64,000 bases of DNA from Caldivirga sp. MU80 (GCF_001663375.1 NZ_LCTF01000002.1:40925-104924); one strand, 5' to 3'; shown: positions 8,865-18,113, counted from the first letter of the stretch. Numbers and translations are program-made. The notes: generated by a model from the letters alone, not told the origin.

Positions 8865-9335
8865 CATATTTTGAGAAAAATGAACTATTAAATCGAATAC
8901 TTTATTAGTTATATAGTCAAGCTTTTTCTTTAATTTCTCAGATAAATCACTAGATAACGTTACTAAATCTCTTATTCCTATACCAATAATTATTATCTCC
9001 TTAGGTGGACCTAAATTATACATCTTAGCAATATCTAGTAAATCTCTTAAACTCAATGTATGTGGCGCCTTAATACTATTCCCATAGTAACTATTTAAAC
9101 TTAATATTAGCACCTCGCCCCAAAGTTCATCATTATCGACATACACACTATCAACAATAATCAGTAAATCAACTCCAATAATTAAATCTAGGAGGTTTAT
9201 TCCAATCCTTTCAGTTATCACAACTTCTAAACCTAAGGATTCAAGATTCTCCCTTAATCTTTCTCCAACTAAAAGCCCTATTTTATCCTCTAAAAATAAA
9301 CTATTTCCCAAAAAAATGACTCTTATCTTTTGCAT
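8844..9335 (-). CDS. hydrogenase maturation protease (peptidase M52)
   Basis: This family removes the C-terminal peptide of the [NiFe] large subunit after nickel insertion. A start at the internal ATG near 9335 gives MQKIRVIFLGNSLFLEDKIG, matching the family N-terminus (GN-x4-D-D/E). The frame is open upstream to 9377, but the extra 14 residues look unlike the family. Nickel-sensing residues fit: Asp in LEDKIG, Asp in VDSVYVD, and His in KAPHTLSL. The helix after PPKEIIIIGI is typical. It follows the large subunit, its expected substrate, whose reading frame ends close to this start. Confidence 0.85.
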   Translation of the reverse strand: MQKIRVIFLGNSLFLEDKIGLLVGERLRENLESLGLEVVITERIGINLLDLIIGVDLLIIVDSVYVDNDELWGEVLILSLNSYYGNSIKAPHTLSLRDLLDIAKMYNLGPPKEIIIIGIGIRDLVTLSSDLSEKLKKKLDYITNKVFDLIVHFSQNMLANSRH

Positions 9336-9361
9336 ATTTTTGAAGAGAAAGAAGATTATTT

Positions 9362-10867
9362 TTAATCGATGTTGCACGCTGTGGTAAAATTAGCATCAAG
9401 ATATTTCTTACCTAAGTAACCACCTTTGGAATCGTAGAACTCTGCAACGAGCTTTAGCCCCCCGGGCCATGCATGTGTAGCGCATGCAAAGCATGGATCG
9501 TAAGCTCTAAATGCAATCTCAACCATATTAAGCATACCCTCTGAAATCTCGGTGCCTCTTACGAACATCTTAGCTGCTTTGTCAATATCTAAGCTTATCC
9601 TTGCGGCGTTGAACTGCGTAGCCACTAGTAAGTTAGCCTTCGTTAAAATACCCCTTTCATCACTCTCATAATGATGTATTAAGGTTCCTCTTGGTGCCTC
9701 GACTGCGCCAATGCCGATTGGCCCCGGTGTTTTAGTTGGTATGTTTAAGACCTCCTTGGATAGTATGTCTGGGTCTTCGAGTAATTCCTTTATTCTTTCC
9801 GCAGAGTAAATCATCTCTATCGCCCTAGCCCAATGCATAGCTAATGTGTAATGCACAGGTTTTTCTCCCATAAATTTAATCATCTCTTCAAACGCTTCCT
9901 GAGCCCTTGGTGTTGGCATAGAGTCTGAAACATTAAGTCTTGCCAACGGTGCTACACAAAGCACACCACTATCTATACCATCCTTAAAGCCGCGCCATCC
10001 AATAGTCTTAAAATACGGGAATTTAACGTACGTCCATGGTTCTACGTGTTCGGCAATATAGTTCAGGTAATCATGCGCATCAAACTTCGCAACTTCACGT
10101 CCCTTAGGATCTACAATCCTTATCTTTCCATCATAAAAGTTCAGTCTATTCTTATCATCAACTATACCCATGTAGTAAGTCTCTTCCCTATAGATATCAC
10201 TCTTTAGATATTTTGCTACTTCATTATTTGTTTCTATAATTTTCTTAAATACATTCTCTGTCGTAACGGCTAACCAAAGTGCCTGATCAATAATTTCCTT
10301 AAGTTCCTTAACTACATCCTCGCTCAACGGTTTAGAAATACCACCGGGCCTACCGAAAGTTGGATGAACGACCTTACCCATTATTTCTTCATTGATTAAT
10401 CGTAATTTCCTTCTTACGGAAATAATCTTAAGCCCTAAATCGCCAACCTTCTTTAATACACCTAGTATATTTCTTTCTTCCTTAGGTGCCGTGGGTCCTA
10501 CAATAAAGTCTGGCCCGGCTAATACGTAGAAGTGTAATGCGTGATCCTCAAGCATGAATATGTTATATACTAACTCACGTATTTTCTTAGCCGCAGGCGG
10601 TGGTTCGGCATGGAATAAATCATCGAGTGCTTTTGTTGATGCCATGTGATGAGCTGTTGGGCATACACCGCATATCCTAGGCGTTATAATATTCGCATCC
10701 TCTGCCATTCTACCTTCAAGGAATTTCTCGAAACCTCTCAGTTCAGGTATTTGGAGATATGCCTTAATGACATTCTTGTTTTCGTCAAGCACGACTATGA
10801 TCTTACCATGGCCCTCGAGTCTTGTTATTGGATCAATAATTATCTTTTCGAACCTTGCTGGCTTCAT
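9362..10867 (-). CDS. mvhA: [NiFe] hydrogenase large (catalytic) subunit, Mvh-like
   Basis: The 501-residue protein has the N-terminal ligand motif RICGVC near residue 63 and the C-terminal DPCFACATH near 459, which together hold the Ni-Fe centre. The sequence DPITRLEGHGK at the start is the family signature. About 35 residues follow the motif His and would be cleaved off by the neighbouring M52 protease. The closest relatives by motif are group 3 enzymes, F420-non-reducing Mvh type. The ATG overlaps the TGA of the small subunit (ATGA), so the two are co-translated. Confidence 0.95.
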   Translation of the reverse strand: MKPARFEKIIIDPITRLEGHGKIIVVLDENKNVIKAYLQIPELRGFEKFLEGRMAEDANIITPRICGVCPTAHHMASTKALDDLFHAEPPPAAKKIRELVYNIFMLEDHALHFYVLAGPDFIVGPTAPKEERNILGVLKKVGDLGLKIISVRRKLRLINEEIMGKVVHPTFGRPGGISKPLSEDVVKELKEIIDQALWLAVTTENVFKKIIETNNEVAKYLKSDIYREETYYMGIVDDKNRLNFYDGKIRIVDPKGREVAKFDAHDYLNYIAEHVEPWTYVKFPYFKTIGWRGFKDGIDSGVLCVAPLARLNVSDSMPTPRAQEAFEEMIKFMGEKPVHYTLAMHWARAIEMIYSAERIKELLEDPDILSKEVLNIPTKTPGPIGIGAVEAPRGTLIHHYESDERGILTKANLLVATQFNAARISLDIDKAAKMFVRGTEISEGMLNMVEIAFRAYDPCFACATHAWPGGLKLVAEFYDSKGGYLGKKYLDANFTTACNID

Positions 10868-11850
10868 TTGTGTTCACCCCTTTTCAGATTAACTTTTAGT
10901 CTTGATGCTGGTAGCGTAAATTTATGGACAAGGCCTGCGGGATCCGGTATACCGTTATCTAAGGCTTTCTTTATCTCGTTTTCATCATTTAAATCTAAAA
11001 TGCTTGCTATAAATGAGATTGCCTTAGCCCCATAATCAATGTGCTTATCTAACGGTCCATAACAACCTATACAGGGTGATCCAACCCTTGGACACTTGGC
11101 ATTACAGCCACCTCTAGTAACTGGGCCTAGGCAGGGTATTCCCTGCACTAATAAGCACTTGCTTGGATCTATCTTCGTATTGTAAATTCTTCTGATCTCT
11201 TTTATAAGGACTTTATCAGGTTTTGTCTTATTTAGAGGGCATTCCTCACATAAAGCCCTCGTCGAAGCGCCAATCACTGACTTCCTTGGGGGTAGATTCC
11301 CGCTTAGTAGCGTCTCTAACGCCTTTAAAAATGTCTCTGGGGTTGGTGGGCATCCAGGTATATAATAATCAACATCGATGACGGCATCGAGAGGTAAAAG
11401 CATTGGCAACACCTCGGTTAATTCTATCTCCATACCCTCATTAGTTACGCTTTTAGGCCTTGGCATAACTCCTTTTTCCTGGAGTGTAGGCACTTCTGAG
11501 TAAACTCTAGAAAGTACTTCATTAATGTCGTAAAGGTTCGCAAGTCCTGGTATTCCTCCCCAGGAGGCACAGCTACCATAAGCAATAACGATCTTTGATT
11601 TCCTTCTGAGAAGCTTCACCATCTCCACGTGCTCCTTCAATCTCACACCACCATTTATAACAGCCACATCGATTGATTCGTCAGGTAGTTTCTCAACATC
11701 TTCTTTCTTAAAGTCCATGGCTACGGGCCAAAAAACTATTTCCAGGTTACTAATAATGTCTATCTTATCGCTAATAGCGTCGACTTGTGACTCCTCGCAA
11801 CCACCGCAGCTTGCGAGCCAGTACAGAGCTACACGTACCTTCGGGCTCAT
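10864..11850 (-). CDS. mvhG: [NiFe] hydrogenase small subunit, Mvh-like
   Basis: This subunit carries the iron-sulfur chain from the Ni-Fe site. It is 328 residues and has no Tat signal, so it is cytoplasmic. The proximal-cluster motif CGGCEES is at residue 15, GSCASWGG near 92, and PGCPPTPE near 166. Further cysteines in CEECP, CLLVQGIPCLGP, GGCNAKCP and CIGCYGP supply the other clusters. It overlaps mvhD upstream and the large subunit downstream by four bases each. Confidence 0.95.
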   Translation of the reverse strand: MSPKVRVALYWLASCGGCEESQVDAISDKIDIISNLEIVFWPVAMDFKKEDVEKLPDESIDVAVINGGVRLKEHVEMVKLLRRKSKIVIAYGSCASWGGIPGLANLYDINEVLSRVYSEVPTLQEKGVMPRPKSVTNEGMEIELTEVLPMLLPLDAVIDVDYYIPGCPPTPETFLKALETLLSGNLPPRKSVIGASTRALCEECPLNKTKPDKVLIKEIRRIYNTKIDPSKCLLVQGIPCLGPVTRGGCNAKCPRVGSPCIGCYGPLDKHIDYGAKAISFIASILDLNDENEIKKALDNGIPDPAGLVHKFTLPASRLKVNLKRGEHK

Positions 11851-12296
11851 TTAACCACCTCTTCCATAATCTTACGTACATAATCAAGACGTGGCTTTAA
11901 AGGACCGAGTTTTCTTAGTTTCTCGACTGTGTCGGTTGTGATTTCAACGAATTTCCTAGCCTCCGAGGCAGATATCCACTCTAGTCTAAGTCTCTCTGGT
12001 TCTATTCCTAGCTGCTCTAATAACTTCCTTAATAATAACATCCTTCTTAATGCTTTGTAATTACCTTCCATGTAATGGCAATCACCAGGGTGGCAACCCG
12101 ACACTATGACACCATCAGCACCCTGCGCAAAGGCCTCCATTATGAACTGCGGATCGACTCTGCCCGAGCACATAACCCTAACTATCCTGATGTTATGTGG
12201 TGTCTTCATTCTACTGGTGCCGGCTAGGTCCGCGGCAGCGTAGCTGCACCAATTACATGTAAACATCAGTACCTTAGGTTCGTATTCGCTACTCAT
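11847..12296 (-). CDS. mvhD: MvhD-like iron-sulfur subunit linking hydrogenase and Hdr
   Basis: MvhD transfers electrons between the hydrogenase and the HdrA flavin. The 149-residue product contains the family cysteines CNWCSY near residue 15, RVMCSGRVDP near 42, and CHPGDCHY near 68, which bind a 2Fe-2S cluster. It lies between hdrA and the hydrogenase small subunit, the order expected for an MvhDGA-HdrA unit. Start and stop overlap both neighbours. Confidence 0.93.
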   Translation of the reverse strand: MSSEYEPKVLMFTCNWCSYAAADLAGTSRMKTPHNIRIVRVMCSGRVDPQFIMEAFAQGADGVIVSGCHPGDCHYMEGNYKALRRMLLLRKLLEQLGIEPERLRLEWISASEARKFVEITTDTVEKLRKLGPLKPRLDYVRKIMEEVVK

Positions 12297-14239
12297 ACTA
12301 CCACCCCAGCAAAAGCCCTTACCTGTGCTAGAATTTGTTTATCCTTAAAACCGTTATGTTCCATGGCGCCTGATGGGCATGCGGCAGCGCATGTACCACA
12401 TCCCATGCATAATAATGGATTAACTGTGGCAACTCTTCTTTCACCTACATACTTAACAGAAATTGCGTTGAACGGGCACATACCAACGCATATTAAACAG
12501 CCGCTACATAGTTCTTCGTCCACCTTCGCTACGAGGGGCTCCCTGAGTATATATTTCTTATTTAATAATAGTGCCAGTGCTTTGGATGCCGCGGCTGCAC
12601 CGTGGATCACGCTTTCCATTACCCCCTTAGGACCTGCGGCTGCGCCAGCCAGGAATATGCCTTCAGTGGGGGTCTCGGCGGGTCTTAGTTTTAGGTGGGC
12701 TTCCCTAATGAAGCCATCGGCTGTACGGCTTAATTTAAAGATGCGAACTATCTCACCTGCGTTACTCGGGGTCATGCCAACGAATAAAACAACTAGGTCT
12801 GCGGGTATTACTATGTTTTTATTTATCGTGGCTTCTCTAACATACACCATTATCTTATCGCCCATAACCTCGACTTTGGGTGGTTCTTCGAACTTAACAA
12901 ATACGACCCCATTCTCCAGGGCTTTCCAATATAACTCCTCCTCAAAACCATAGGTTCTAATATCCCTATAGAGAATGTATATATGAGAATCTGGGTTTTT
13001 GCTGAGTATTTTTAATGTGTCGTAAGTTATAGTTGAGCAGCATCTTCTGCTGCATGCATTTGTAGTTTTATTACCAATCAACGAGCCAACGCATGATATG
13101 AAGACTATGGTCTTAGGAACTTTACCGTCAATAATAAATCTTCCTCCAGTAGGTCCCTCCTCATCTAATAATCTCTCAAGCTGTAATGATGTTATGACCC
13201 TCCTGGTTAAGCCGTAACCAAATTCCCCCTTATCTGGTTCATAAGGTTCATGCCCTACTGCAATTATTATAGCCCCTACATTTAAATCGATGTATCGCTC
13301 CTTTACCGATAAATCTATAGCCTTTACCGGACATGCATCAATGCACTTTCCGCACTTGGTGCATGCATTTTCATCAATCACATACTTAGGTGGGTATGCC
13401 TCCTTGAACGGCAGGTAGATAGCCTTTCTCATGGTTAGTTTACCTTCATATTCATTAGGTACTTCGATGGGACATGCCTTTTCGCAATAGCCACATAATG
13501 TACAGAGGTCACTTATGTAAGTAGGTCTTTGGCGTATCCTTACCTTAAAGTTACCGACCCCTCCTTCAACCGAAATGACTTCGGCATTTGTTAATACTTT
13601 AACGTTAGGCATCTCGACTAACTCATCAATCATGGGTTTCACAAATTCCCTACCCCTAATTCCAATGGGGGCTATATTGACTAATCGAGTTACGAAGCCG
13701 CCTAATACGGGTCTTTTATCAATAATGTATACGGTAAGCCCAGCCCGTGCTAGCGTTAACGCGGCACTTAAGCCAGCAACACCACTACCTACTACGAGCA
13801 CGCTATTAACTACCTCAGCCTTTACCTCCTCTAGGGGCTCTAGCTCTTTAACCTTAGCGATAGCCATCCTGACTAAGTCCTTCGCCTTTTCAGTGGCTAA
13901 CCTCCTATCCGTGTGCGTCCATGAACAGTGTTCCCTTATGTTAACCATTTCAAATAAATATGGGTTAAGACCCGCCTCCTTAACGGCGTTTTTAAACGTG
14001 ACCTCATGCAACGCCGGCGAGCATGCTGCAACAACTACCCCATTAAGCTTAAGGTTTTTGATGTCGTCCTTAATCATGTTTTGGCCGGTCTCCGAGCACA
14101 TGAATGTGTAGTGCCGGGCAACAACCACGCCGGGGATTGATGATGCGTACCTAGCAACCTCCTCCACATCAACTATACCTGCAATATTAGTTCCACAGTG
14201 ACAGATATACACCCCAATTCTTACATCTTTATCTCTCAT
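12293..14239 (-). CDS. hdrA: HdrA-like flavoprotein, full-length form
   Basis: HdrA holds FAD and is the bifurcation centre in MvhADG-HdrABC complexes. The 648 residues include an N-terminal domain with CHCGTNIAG, a FAD fold (VLVVGSGVAGLSAALTLA near 147), and paired 4Fe-4S motifs: CTLCGYCEKACP, CTKCGKCIDACP, CSGCLICVGMCP and CMGCGTCAAACP. The Cys-rich insertion CSRRCCS is also present. Length and order match methanogen HdrA. It overlaps the second HdrA-like gene and mvhD by four bases each, pointing to one tightly coupled operon. Confidence 0.93.
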   Translation of the reverse strand: MRDKDVRIGVYICHCGTNIAGIVDVEEVARYASSIPGVVVARHYTFMCSETGQNMIKDDIKNLKLNGVVVAACSPALHEVTFKNAVKEAGLNPYLFEMVNIREHCSWTHTDRRLATEKAKDLVRMAIAKVKELEPLEEVKAEVVNSVLVVGSGVAGLSAALTLARAGLTVYIIDKRPVLGGFVTRLVNIAPIGIRGREFVKPMIDELVEMPNVKVLTNAEVISVEGGVGNFKVRIRQRPTYISDLCTLCGYCEKACPIEVPNEYEGKLTMRKAIYLPFKEAYPPKYVIDENACTKCGKCIDACPVKAIDLSVKERYIDLNVGAIIIAVGHEPYEPDKGEFGYGLTRRVITSLQLERLLDEEGPTGGRFIIDGKVPKTIVFISCVGSLIGNKTTNACSRRCCSTITYDTLKILSKNPDSHIYILYRDIRTYGFEEELYWKALENGVVFVKFEEPPKVEVMGDKIMVYVREATINKNIVIPADLVVLFVGMTPSNAGEIVRIFKLSRTADGFIREAHLKLRPAETPTEGIFLAGAAAGPKGVMESVIHGAAAASKALALLLNKKYILREPLVAKVDEELCSGCLICVGMCPFNAISVKYVGERRVATVNPLLCMGCGTCAAACPSGAMEHNGFKDKQILAQVRAFAGVVV

Positions 14240-15579
14240 GACCTCATCACCTCAAATGGAGTTTTTCTCCTGAGAACATGCTCAGTAACTCTTGCAGCAG
14301 CTGCACTACCCTGAAGTACAGCGTCAGGTATGTCTGTGGGATTTAAAGTAGCACCGATTACGAATATACCATCTACGTACGTGGATATGGGATCTCCAGG
14401 TCTTGTAATGACCCTCCCATTGCGAACAACACCTAGTCTATTCAGGAAACTTGGTATGTTAGGAACAATACCTAATGCAAGTACCACCATGTCAGTCTCC
14501 ATGGTCTCTATGGTACCGCGCATAACATCCTCATACTTAACAATGAGCTTCTTTTTGCTTGGATCCTCGGTAATACCAGCAGTCCTTCCCTTTATAAAGC
14601 GTATTCCATATTCATTCTCGGCTCTGTTGTAGAAGTCCTGGAATCCCTTTCCATAAGCCCTTATGTCCATGTATAATATGGTAACGTCGACCTTAGGCTC
14701 ATGCTCCTTAGCTAGGATTGCTTGTTTGATCGATGCCATGCAGCAATACGCCGAACAATAGGGATTTATCTTGTAATGCCTCGAACCAACACACTGTATA
14801 AACACTATCCTCTCAGGATGCGATCCATCCTTTTTGATTAATGCACCACCAGTTGGTCCTCTAGCATCAAGTATTCTTTCAAACTCAATATTCGTGTAAA
14901 CCTCTGGGTATTTACCATACCCATAAATCGACAATTCAGGAAGTCTAGGGTCTATGAACTTATAACCTGTGGCAACTATTACGGCGTCTACAGTGAGGTT
15001 AAGTATTCTTTCAGTATCATTAAAGTTTATGGCATTGGCGGGACATACCTTCTCGCATATCCCGCATCCCCTCTTATAACGTAAGCGCAAGCATATGTTT
15101 GGGTCTATCACAGCTTTTTTCGGCACGGCCTGCGGGAATGGGATATATACAGCTGTTCTCGTACTAAGGCCCTCATTAAACTCATCAGGTGCGCCAAGCT
15201 TACCACGAGCAGTGCACTTCTCAACACACGTCCCACAACCGGTGCATTTATTTGTGTCTACATACCTTGGGCGTTGCTTTATGGTAAGCTTGAACTTATT
15301 TCCATTCTTAATAACATCTACAACCTCCGCAAGGGTTAACAATTCTATATTATCCTTCCTTAACACTTCAGCCATCTTTGGGGTTAATATACATGATGCA
15401 CAATCAAGCGTTGGAAATGTCTTGTCCAGTTGGGCCATTCTACCCCCAATACTTGGGCTTCGTTCTATTAAGTATACCTTAAATTCGGTATCGGCTAAAT
15501 CCAATGCTGCTTGAATACCAGCTATACCCCCTCCAACTACCGCCACCTCACCAAGCTTTGCCCCCTCCATAACGCTCAC
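14236..15579 (-). CDS. second HdrA-like flavoprotein, short form
   Basis: This 447-residue protein lacks the N-terminal CHCG domain and the C-terminal ferredoxin pair. It keeps the FAD fold (VVGGGIAGIQAALDLA near 15), the HdrA stretch GGRMAQLDKTFPTLDCASCI, and clusters CTGCGTCVEKC and CGICEKVCP. QmoA of sulfate reducers is a similar short form. Two HdrA-like proteins side by side suggest a heterodimer or stacked flavin centres, as in sulfur-metabolising Hdr-like complexes. Which one bifurcates cannot be decided from sequence. Confidence 0.88.
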   Translation of the reverse strand: MSVMEGAKLGEVAVVGGGIAGIQAALDLADTEFKVYLIERSPSIGGRMAQLDKTFPTLDCASCILTPKMAEVLRKDNIELLTLAEVVDVIKNGNKFKLTIKQRPRYVDTNKCTGCGTCVEKCTARGKLGAPDEFNEGLSTRTAVYIPFPQAVPKKAVIDPNICLRLRYKRGCGICEKVCPANAINFNDTERILNLTVDAVIVATGYKFIDPRLPELSIYGYGKYPEVYTNIEFERILDARGPTGGALIKKDGSHPERIVFIQCVGSRHYKINPYCSAYCCMASIKQAILAKEHEPKVDVTILYMDIRAYGKGFQDFYNRAENEYGIRFIKGRTAGITEDPSKKKLIVKYEDVMRGTIETMETDMVVLALGIVPNIPSFLNRLGVVRNGRVITRPGDPISTYVDGIFVIGATLNPTDIPDAVLQGSAAAARVTEHVLRRKTPFEVMRS

Positions 15580-15911
15580 CTCTTAAGTAAATAATTTTGT
15601 ATGATGTAGGTTTTCAATGCATGCATAGTCTCAGCCGGATTCGCACCCTTAGGGCAGTATTCTGAGCACTCACCGCAATGTAGACATAACAAAATCTCCT
15701 TCGAGTTTACTAAATCCTCTTCAAGACCCAGCATTATGTACCTAATGATTTTTCGTGAAAAAGGCACAATACCTAACACCTCAGCGATGGGGCAAGCGAC
15801 CGTACATGTTCCGCAATTAAAGCATTTTATAAAATCGTCAGCACCAAGCTTCTTCATAAAATCCCTTATCTTGGTATATATCTCTGGTCTTACCTCTATA
15901 TGTTTACTCAT
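15576..15911 (-). CDS. hdrC: HdrC-like 4Fe-4S protein
   Basis: HdrC passes electrons from HdrA to HdrB. The 111 residues carry two 4Fe-4S motifs, CFNCGTCTVACP near residue 30 and CLHCGECSEYCP near 76. It is the first gene of the minus-strand hydrogenase operon, with a candidate TATA (CTTATATGAC) about 40 bases upstream. It overlaps the short HdrA-like gene by four bases. The likely partner HdrB is encoded divergently at 16039. Confidence 0.92.
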   Translation of the reverse strand: MSKHIEVRPEIYTKIRDFMKKLGADDFIKCFNCGTCTVACPIAEVLGIVPFSRKIIRYIMLGLEEDLVNSKEILLCLHCGECSEYCPKGANPAETMHALKTYIIQNYLLKR

Positions 15912-16038
15912 ATAACGAACACTCGTCGTGTATTATTTACCTCTAGTCATATAAGCTTTGTTTCCCATGCCATGAAATAATATTTACATGAAATAAAATT
16001 TATATATTTTAATTTTAATTATCAAGAATCGAGAAACA
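15912..16038. promoter_or_regulatory. divergent promoter between Hdr/hydrogenase operon and HdrB-like gene
   Basis: This 127-base AT-rich spacer holds promoters for both directions. On the plus strand AATTTATATATTTTA lies about 25-40 bases before the ATG at 16039. Just upstream is a 10-base direct repeat CATGAAATAA (15971-15980 and 15987-15996), a possible regulator site shared by both operons. Confidence 0.5.
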
Positions 16039-17016
16039 ATGGGGAATGTCTCAATAACGCCCGTGGGGGATCTTTTGGTCCTAATGTCTAAGTTTTTGGA
16101 TAAAACGAATAATCCACTCGGTCTTACTAAAGAATGCTATGAATGGGAGGATGAGCATATATTTCCGCGAAGAGGTCCGAGCATTTTGTACACATCATGT
16201 TTTTACCAGATGATGCCTTATATGAAAGCGTTTGCTAAGGCTCTTAAGTTACTTGAAGGAATAGAGGGTATTCCTGTCCCAATTAAATTTATTCTTTATT
16301 TAAGTAGTAAAATAAATTTACACGATTTTATACCATTTTTCTTCTTAACTAAGGAAGAATTAGGTAGGTTGAAAAACACTGTACCGAAGATATTAAAGAA
16401 TATAGCGATGATTATTAAGCAGTATGACCCTCAGGTTGCCTATCTCTATGAGGATGAACCATACAGTGGTGCAATTCTTTATGACTTAGGATTTGAGGAA
16501 GCATTTAAGGAATACGCCAGAAAGGTTGCGAATTACTTTAAGTCGTTAGGTATTAAGAGAATTTATACAATAGATCCCCATACTTACCATGCCCTTAAGT
16601 ATCTATACCCAAAGTACGTGGATAATTTTGATTTTGAGGTTTTGCATTACCTCGAGATCCTTTCCGAAAAACCAGACCTCATTAAAACAAGAGACTCTGA
16701 GTTGGAATATGTAATCCACGACTCATGTATTTTGGCTAGATACGCTAACATGTCTGAGACAATAAGGAAAGCGTTGGATACTATGAAAGTGCGGTATAAA
16801 GAACCTATTAAGGCTGGACGAAGAACCAGGTGTTGTGGTGGCCCTATTGAGTCTATAAGTCCAAGTGCCACTAATATTCTTTCTGAAAGTAGGATGAAAA
16901 TGCTGACTGAGGTTTCAAGGAACGTGTTGGTAATGTGTCCAATATGTTATATAAATCTAATGAGTCATGAAAATAAGTTTGGTGCACGAGTTTTCGACAT
17001 AGCTGAATTACTTTAA
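16039..17016 (+). CDS. hdrB: HdrB/HdrD-like CCG-domain protein
   Basis: HdrB reduces disulfides with unusual 4Fe-4S clusters bound by two CCG motifs (C-x30-40-CCG-x35-C-x2-C). The second copy is complete: HDSCILARY near residue 230, RCCGGP near 263, and CPICYINL near 300. The first copy is poor, with only YTSCFYQMMPY near 50. This suggests one cofactor site, as in short Hdr-like or GlpC-type proteins. It is transcribed away from hdrC and probably joins the complex. The natural electron acceptor is unknown; a thiol-disulfide or sulfur compound is likely. Confidence 0.75.
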   Translation: MGNVSITPVGDLLVLMSKFLDKTNNPLGLTKECYEWEDEHIFPRRGPSILYTSCFYQMMPYMKAFAKALKLLEGIEGIPVPIKFILYLSSKINLHDFIPFFFLTKEELGRLKNTVPKILKNIAMIIKQYDPQVAYLYEDEPYSGAILYDLGFEEAFKEYARKVANYFKSLGIKRIYTIDPHTYHALKYLYPKYVDNFDFEVLHYLEILSEKPDLIKTRDSELEYVIHDSCILARYANMSETIRKALDTMKVRYKEPIKAGRRTRCCGGPIESISPSATNILSESRMKMLTEVSRNVLVMCPICYINLMSHENKFGARVFDIAELL

Positions 17017-17055
17017 TCTTATAAGGATCTATAAAACCGTAAACGGCGAATTTAT

Positions 17056-17649
17056 ATGGTTAGGCTGGTATATAGTAGCATGGAAATAGAGCGTAGAGAT
17101 CTAGCTGGAATTTTTATTAAGTATGATAATAAGAAGATTTGTATAGATATACTAACCGATATAAATTGTGATTATTTACTTTATACCCATAATCATAGTA
17201 ATCATGCGCCAAGCGTGGAACTACTCCATGATAGGCATGTAATTTCGCCCTTTTATGGAATTAAAGTACATCCCGGCGATACCATAAAGCTTAGTTCAAA
17301 TATTGTAATTGAAATTGTCAACGCTTACAATATTACTAAGATAGTAAATGGTTCGATACCTCACCCTAAGGGTTTTGGTGTTGGTTACGTAATTAACATT
17401 GACGGGAAGGTTCTTTACCACATGGGTGATACGGACCTAATAGAGGAGGTGGCTGTGCTTAGGAATAGAAAGATAAATATTCTCTTTGCACCAATAGGCG
17501 GTAATACAGTAATGACGCCTGAGGAGGCTGCCGATGCCGTGATGCTCCTTAGACCCACCATCTCAATACCGATACACTTCACGGATAGGGGGTTTTTCGT
17601 GAAGTTCAGGGATATAGTGCAACCATACACACAGGTAATATTGCTGTAA
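17056..17649 (+). CDS. metallo-beta-lactamase-fold hydrolase (UPF0173-like)
   Basis: The 197-residue protein has the fold of predicted metal-dependent hydrolases. THNHSNH near residue 50 replaces the usual T-H-x-H-x-D-H, with Ser-Asn where Asp is normal. HMGDTD near 121 and PIHF near 177 supply other metal ligands. It follows the HdrB-like gene by 40 bases and precedes nikR. A role in the nickel or hydrogenase cluster is only suggested by position. Confidence 0.7.
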   Translation: MVRLVYSSMEIERRDLAGIFIKYDNKKICIDILTDINCDYLLYTHNHSNHAPSVELLHDRHVISPFYGIKVHPGDTIKLSSNIVIEIVNAYNITKIVNGSIPHPKGFGVGYVINIDGKVLYHMGDTDLIEEVAVLRNRKINILFAPIGGNTVMTPEEAADAVMLLRPTISIPIHFTDRGFFVKFRDIVQPYTQVILL

Positions 17650-17666
17650 TGCCACCGTAATTAAAC

Positions 17667-17675
17667 ATTTATAAT
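17667..17675 (+). promoter_or_regulatory. nikR TATA box
   Basis: CATTTATAAT lies 22-30 bases before the GTG start of nikR. This spacing predicts a leaderless transcript. No inverted repeat is evident around it. Confidence 0.5.
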
Positions 17676-17696
17676 CCAGGGATAACTTAATAATCC

Positions 17697-18113
17697 GTGG
17701 GTAGAGCTAGGAGGGTATCACTGGCTTTAGATGAGGAGTTATTAAGGACAGTCGACGGCTTAATGGTTAAGCAAGGCGAGATCAATAGGTCTAGGTTCAT
17801 AAACTCATTACTTGCCAACGCCCTGGCAGGCATTATAGAGGAGACAACCGGGGGTTACGTACTCTCGCTTGTGGTGTTGATGTACGACCATGAGCTTGGT
17901 GATGTGGAGAAGAACGTGACGGATCTACAGCACGAGTTCAAGGATTTAATTAGGGTCACAACGCACGTCCACGTTGGTGACAGGGATTGCGTAGAGGTCA
18001 TACATGCCATGGGCGAGTACGGTAAGGTTCAGGAGCTCGTGAGTAGGCTCTCGGCAATTAAGAAGGGCATTAAGTTCATGAGGGTAATTAATATACCTCT
18101 CAAGACCCAATAA
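17697..18113 (+). CDS. nikR: nickel-responsive regulator NikR
   Basis: This 138-residue protein has an N-terminal ribbon-helix-helix (VSLALDEELLRTVDGLM, then RSRFINSLLANAL) and an ACT-like nickel-binding domain. The high-affinity site H-x-H-x5-C appears as THVHVGDRDC near residues 92-101, and the partner His in YDHELG near 66. These residues are those known from E. coli NikR. It probably represses the nickel importers in this window when nickel is sufficient. The GTG start is set by a TATA box about 25 bases upstream. Confidence 0.93.
   Translation: MGRARRVSLALDEELLRTVDGLMVKQGEINRSRFINSLLANALAGIIEETTGGYVLSLVVLMYDHELGDVEKNVTDLQHEFKDLIRVTTHVHVGDRDCVEVIHAMGEYGKVQELVSRLSAIKKGIKFMRVINIPLKTQ

Noticed and set aside
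12363..12953. Long plus-strand open frame opposite hdrA
   Set aside because: It is antisense to a clearly conserved protein with many Cys motifs; its own translation shows no family resemblance.
13575..14111. Plus-strand open frame opposite the N-terminal half of hdrA
   Set aside because: A shadow of hdrA codon use; Ser/Thr/Leu-rich translation typical of antisense frames.
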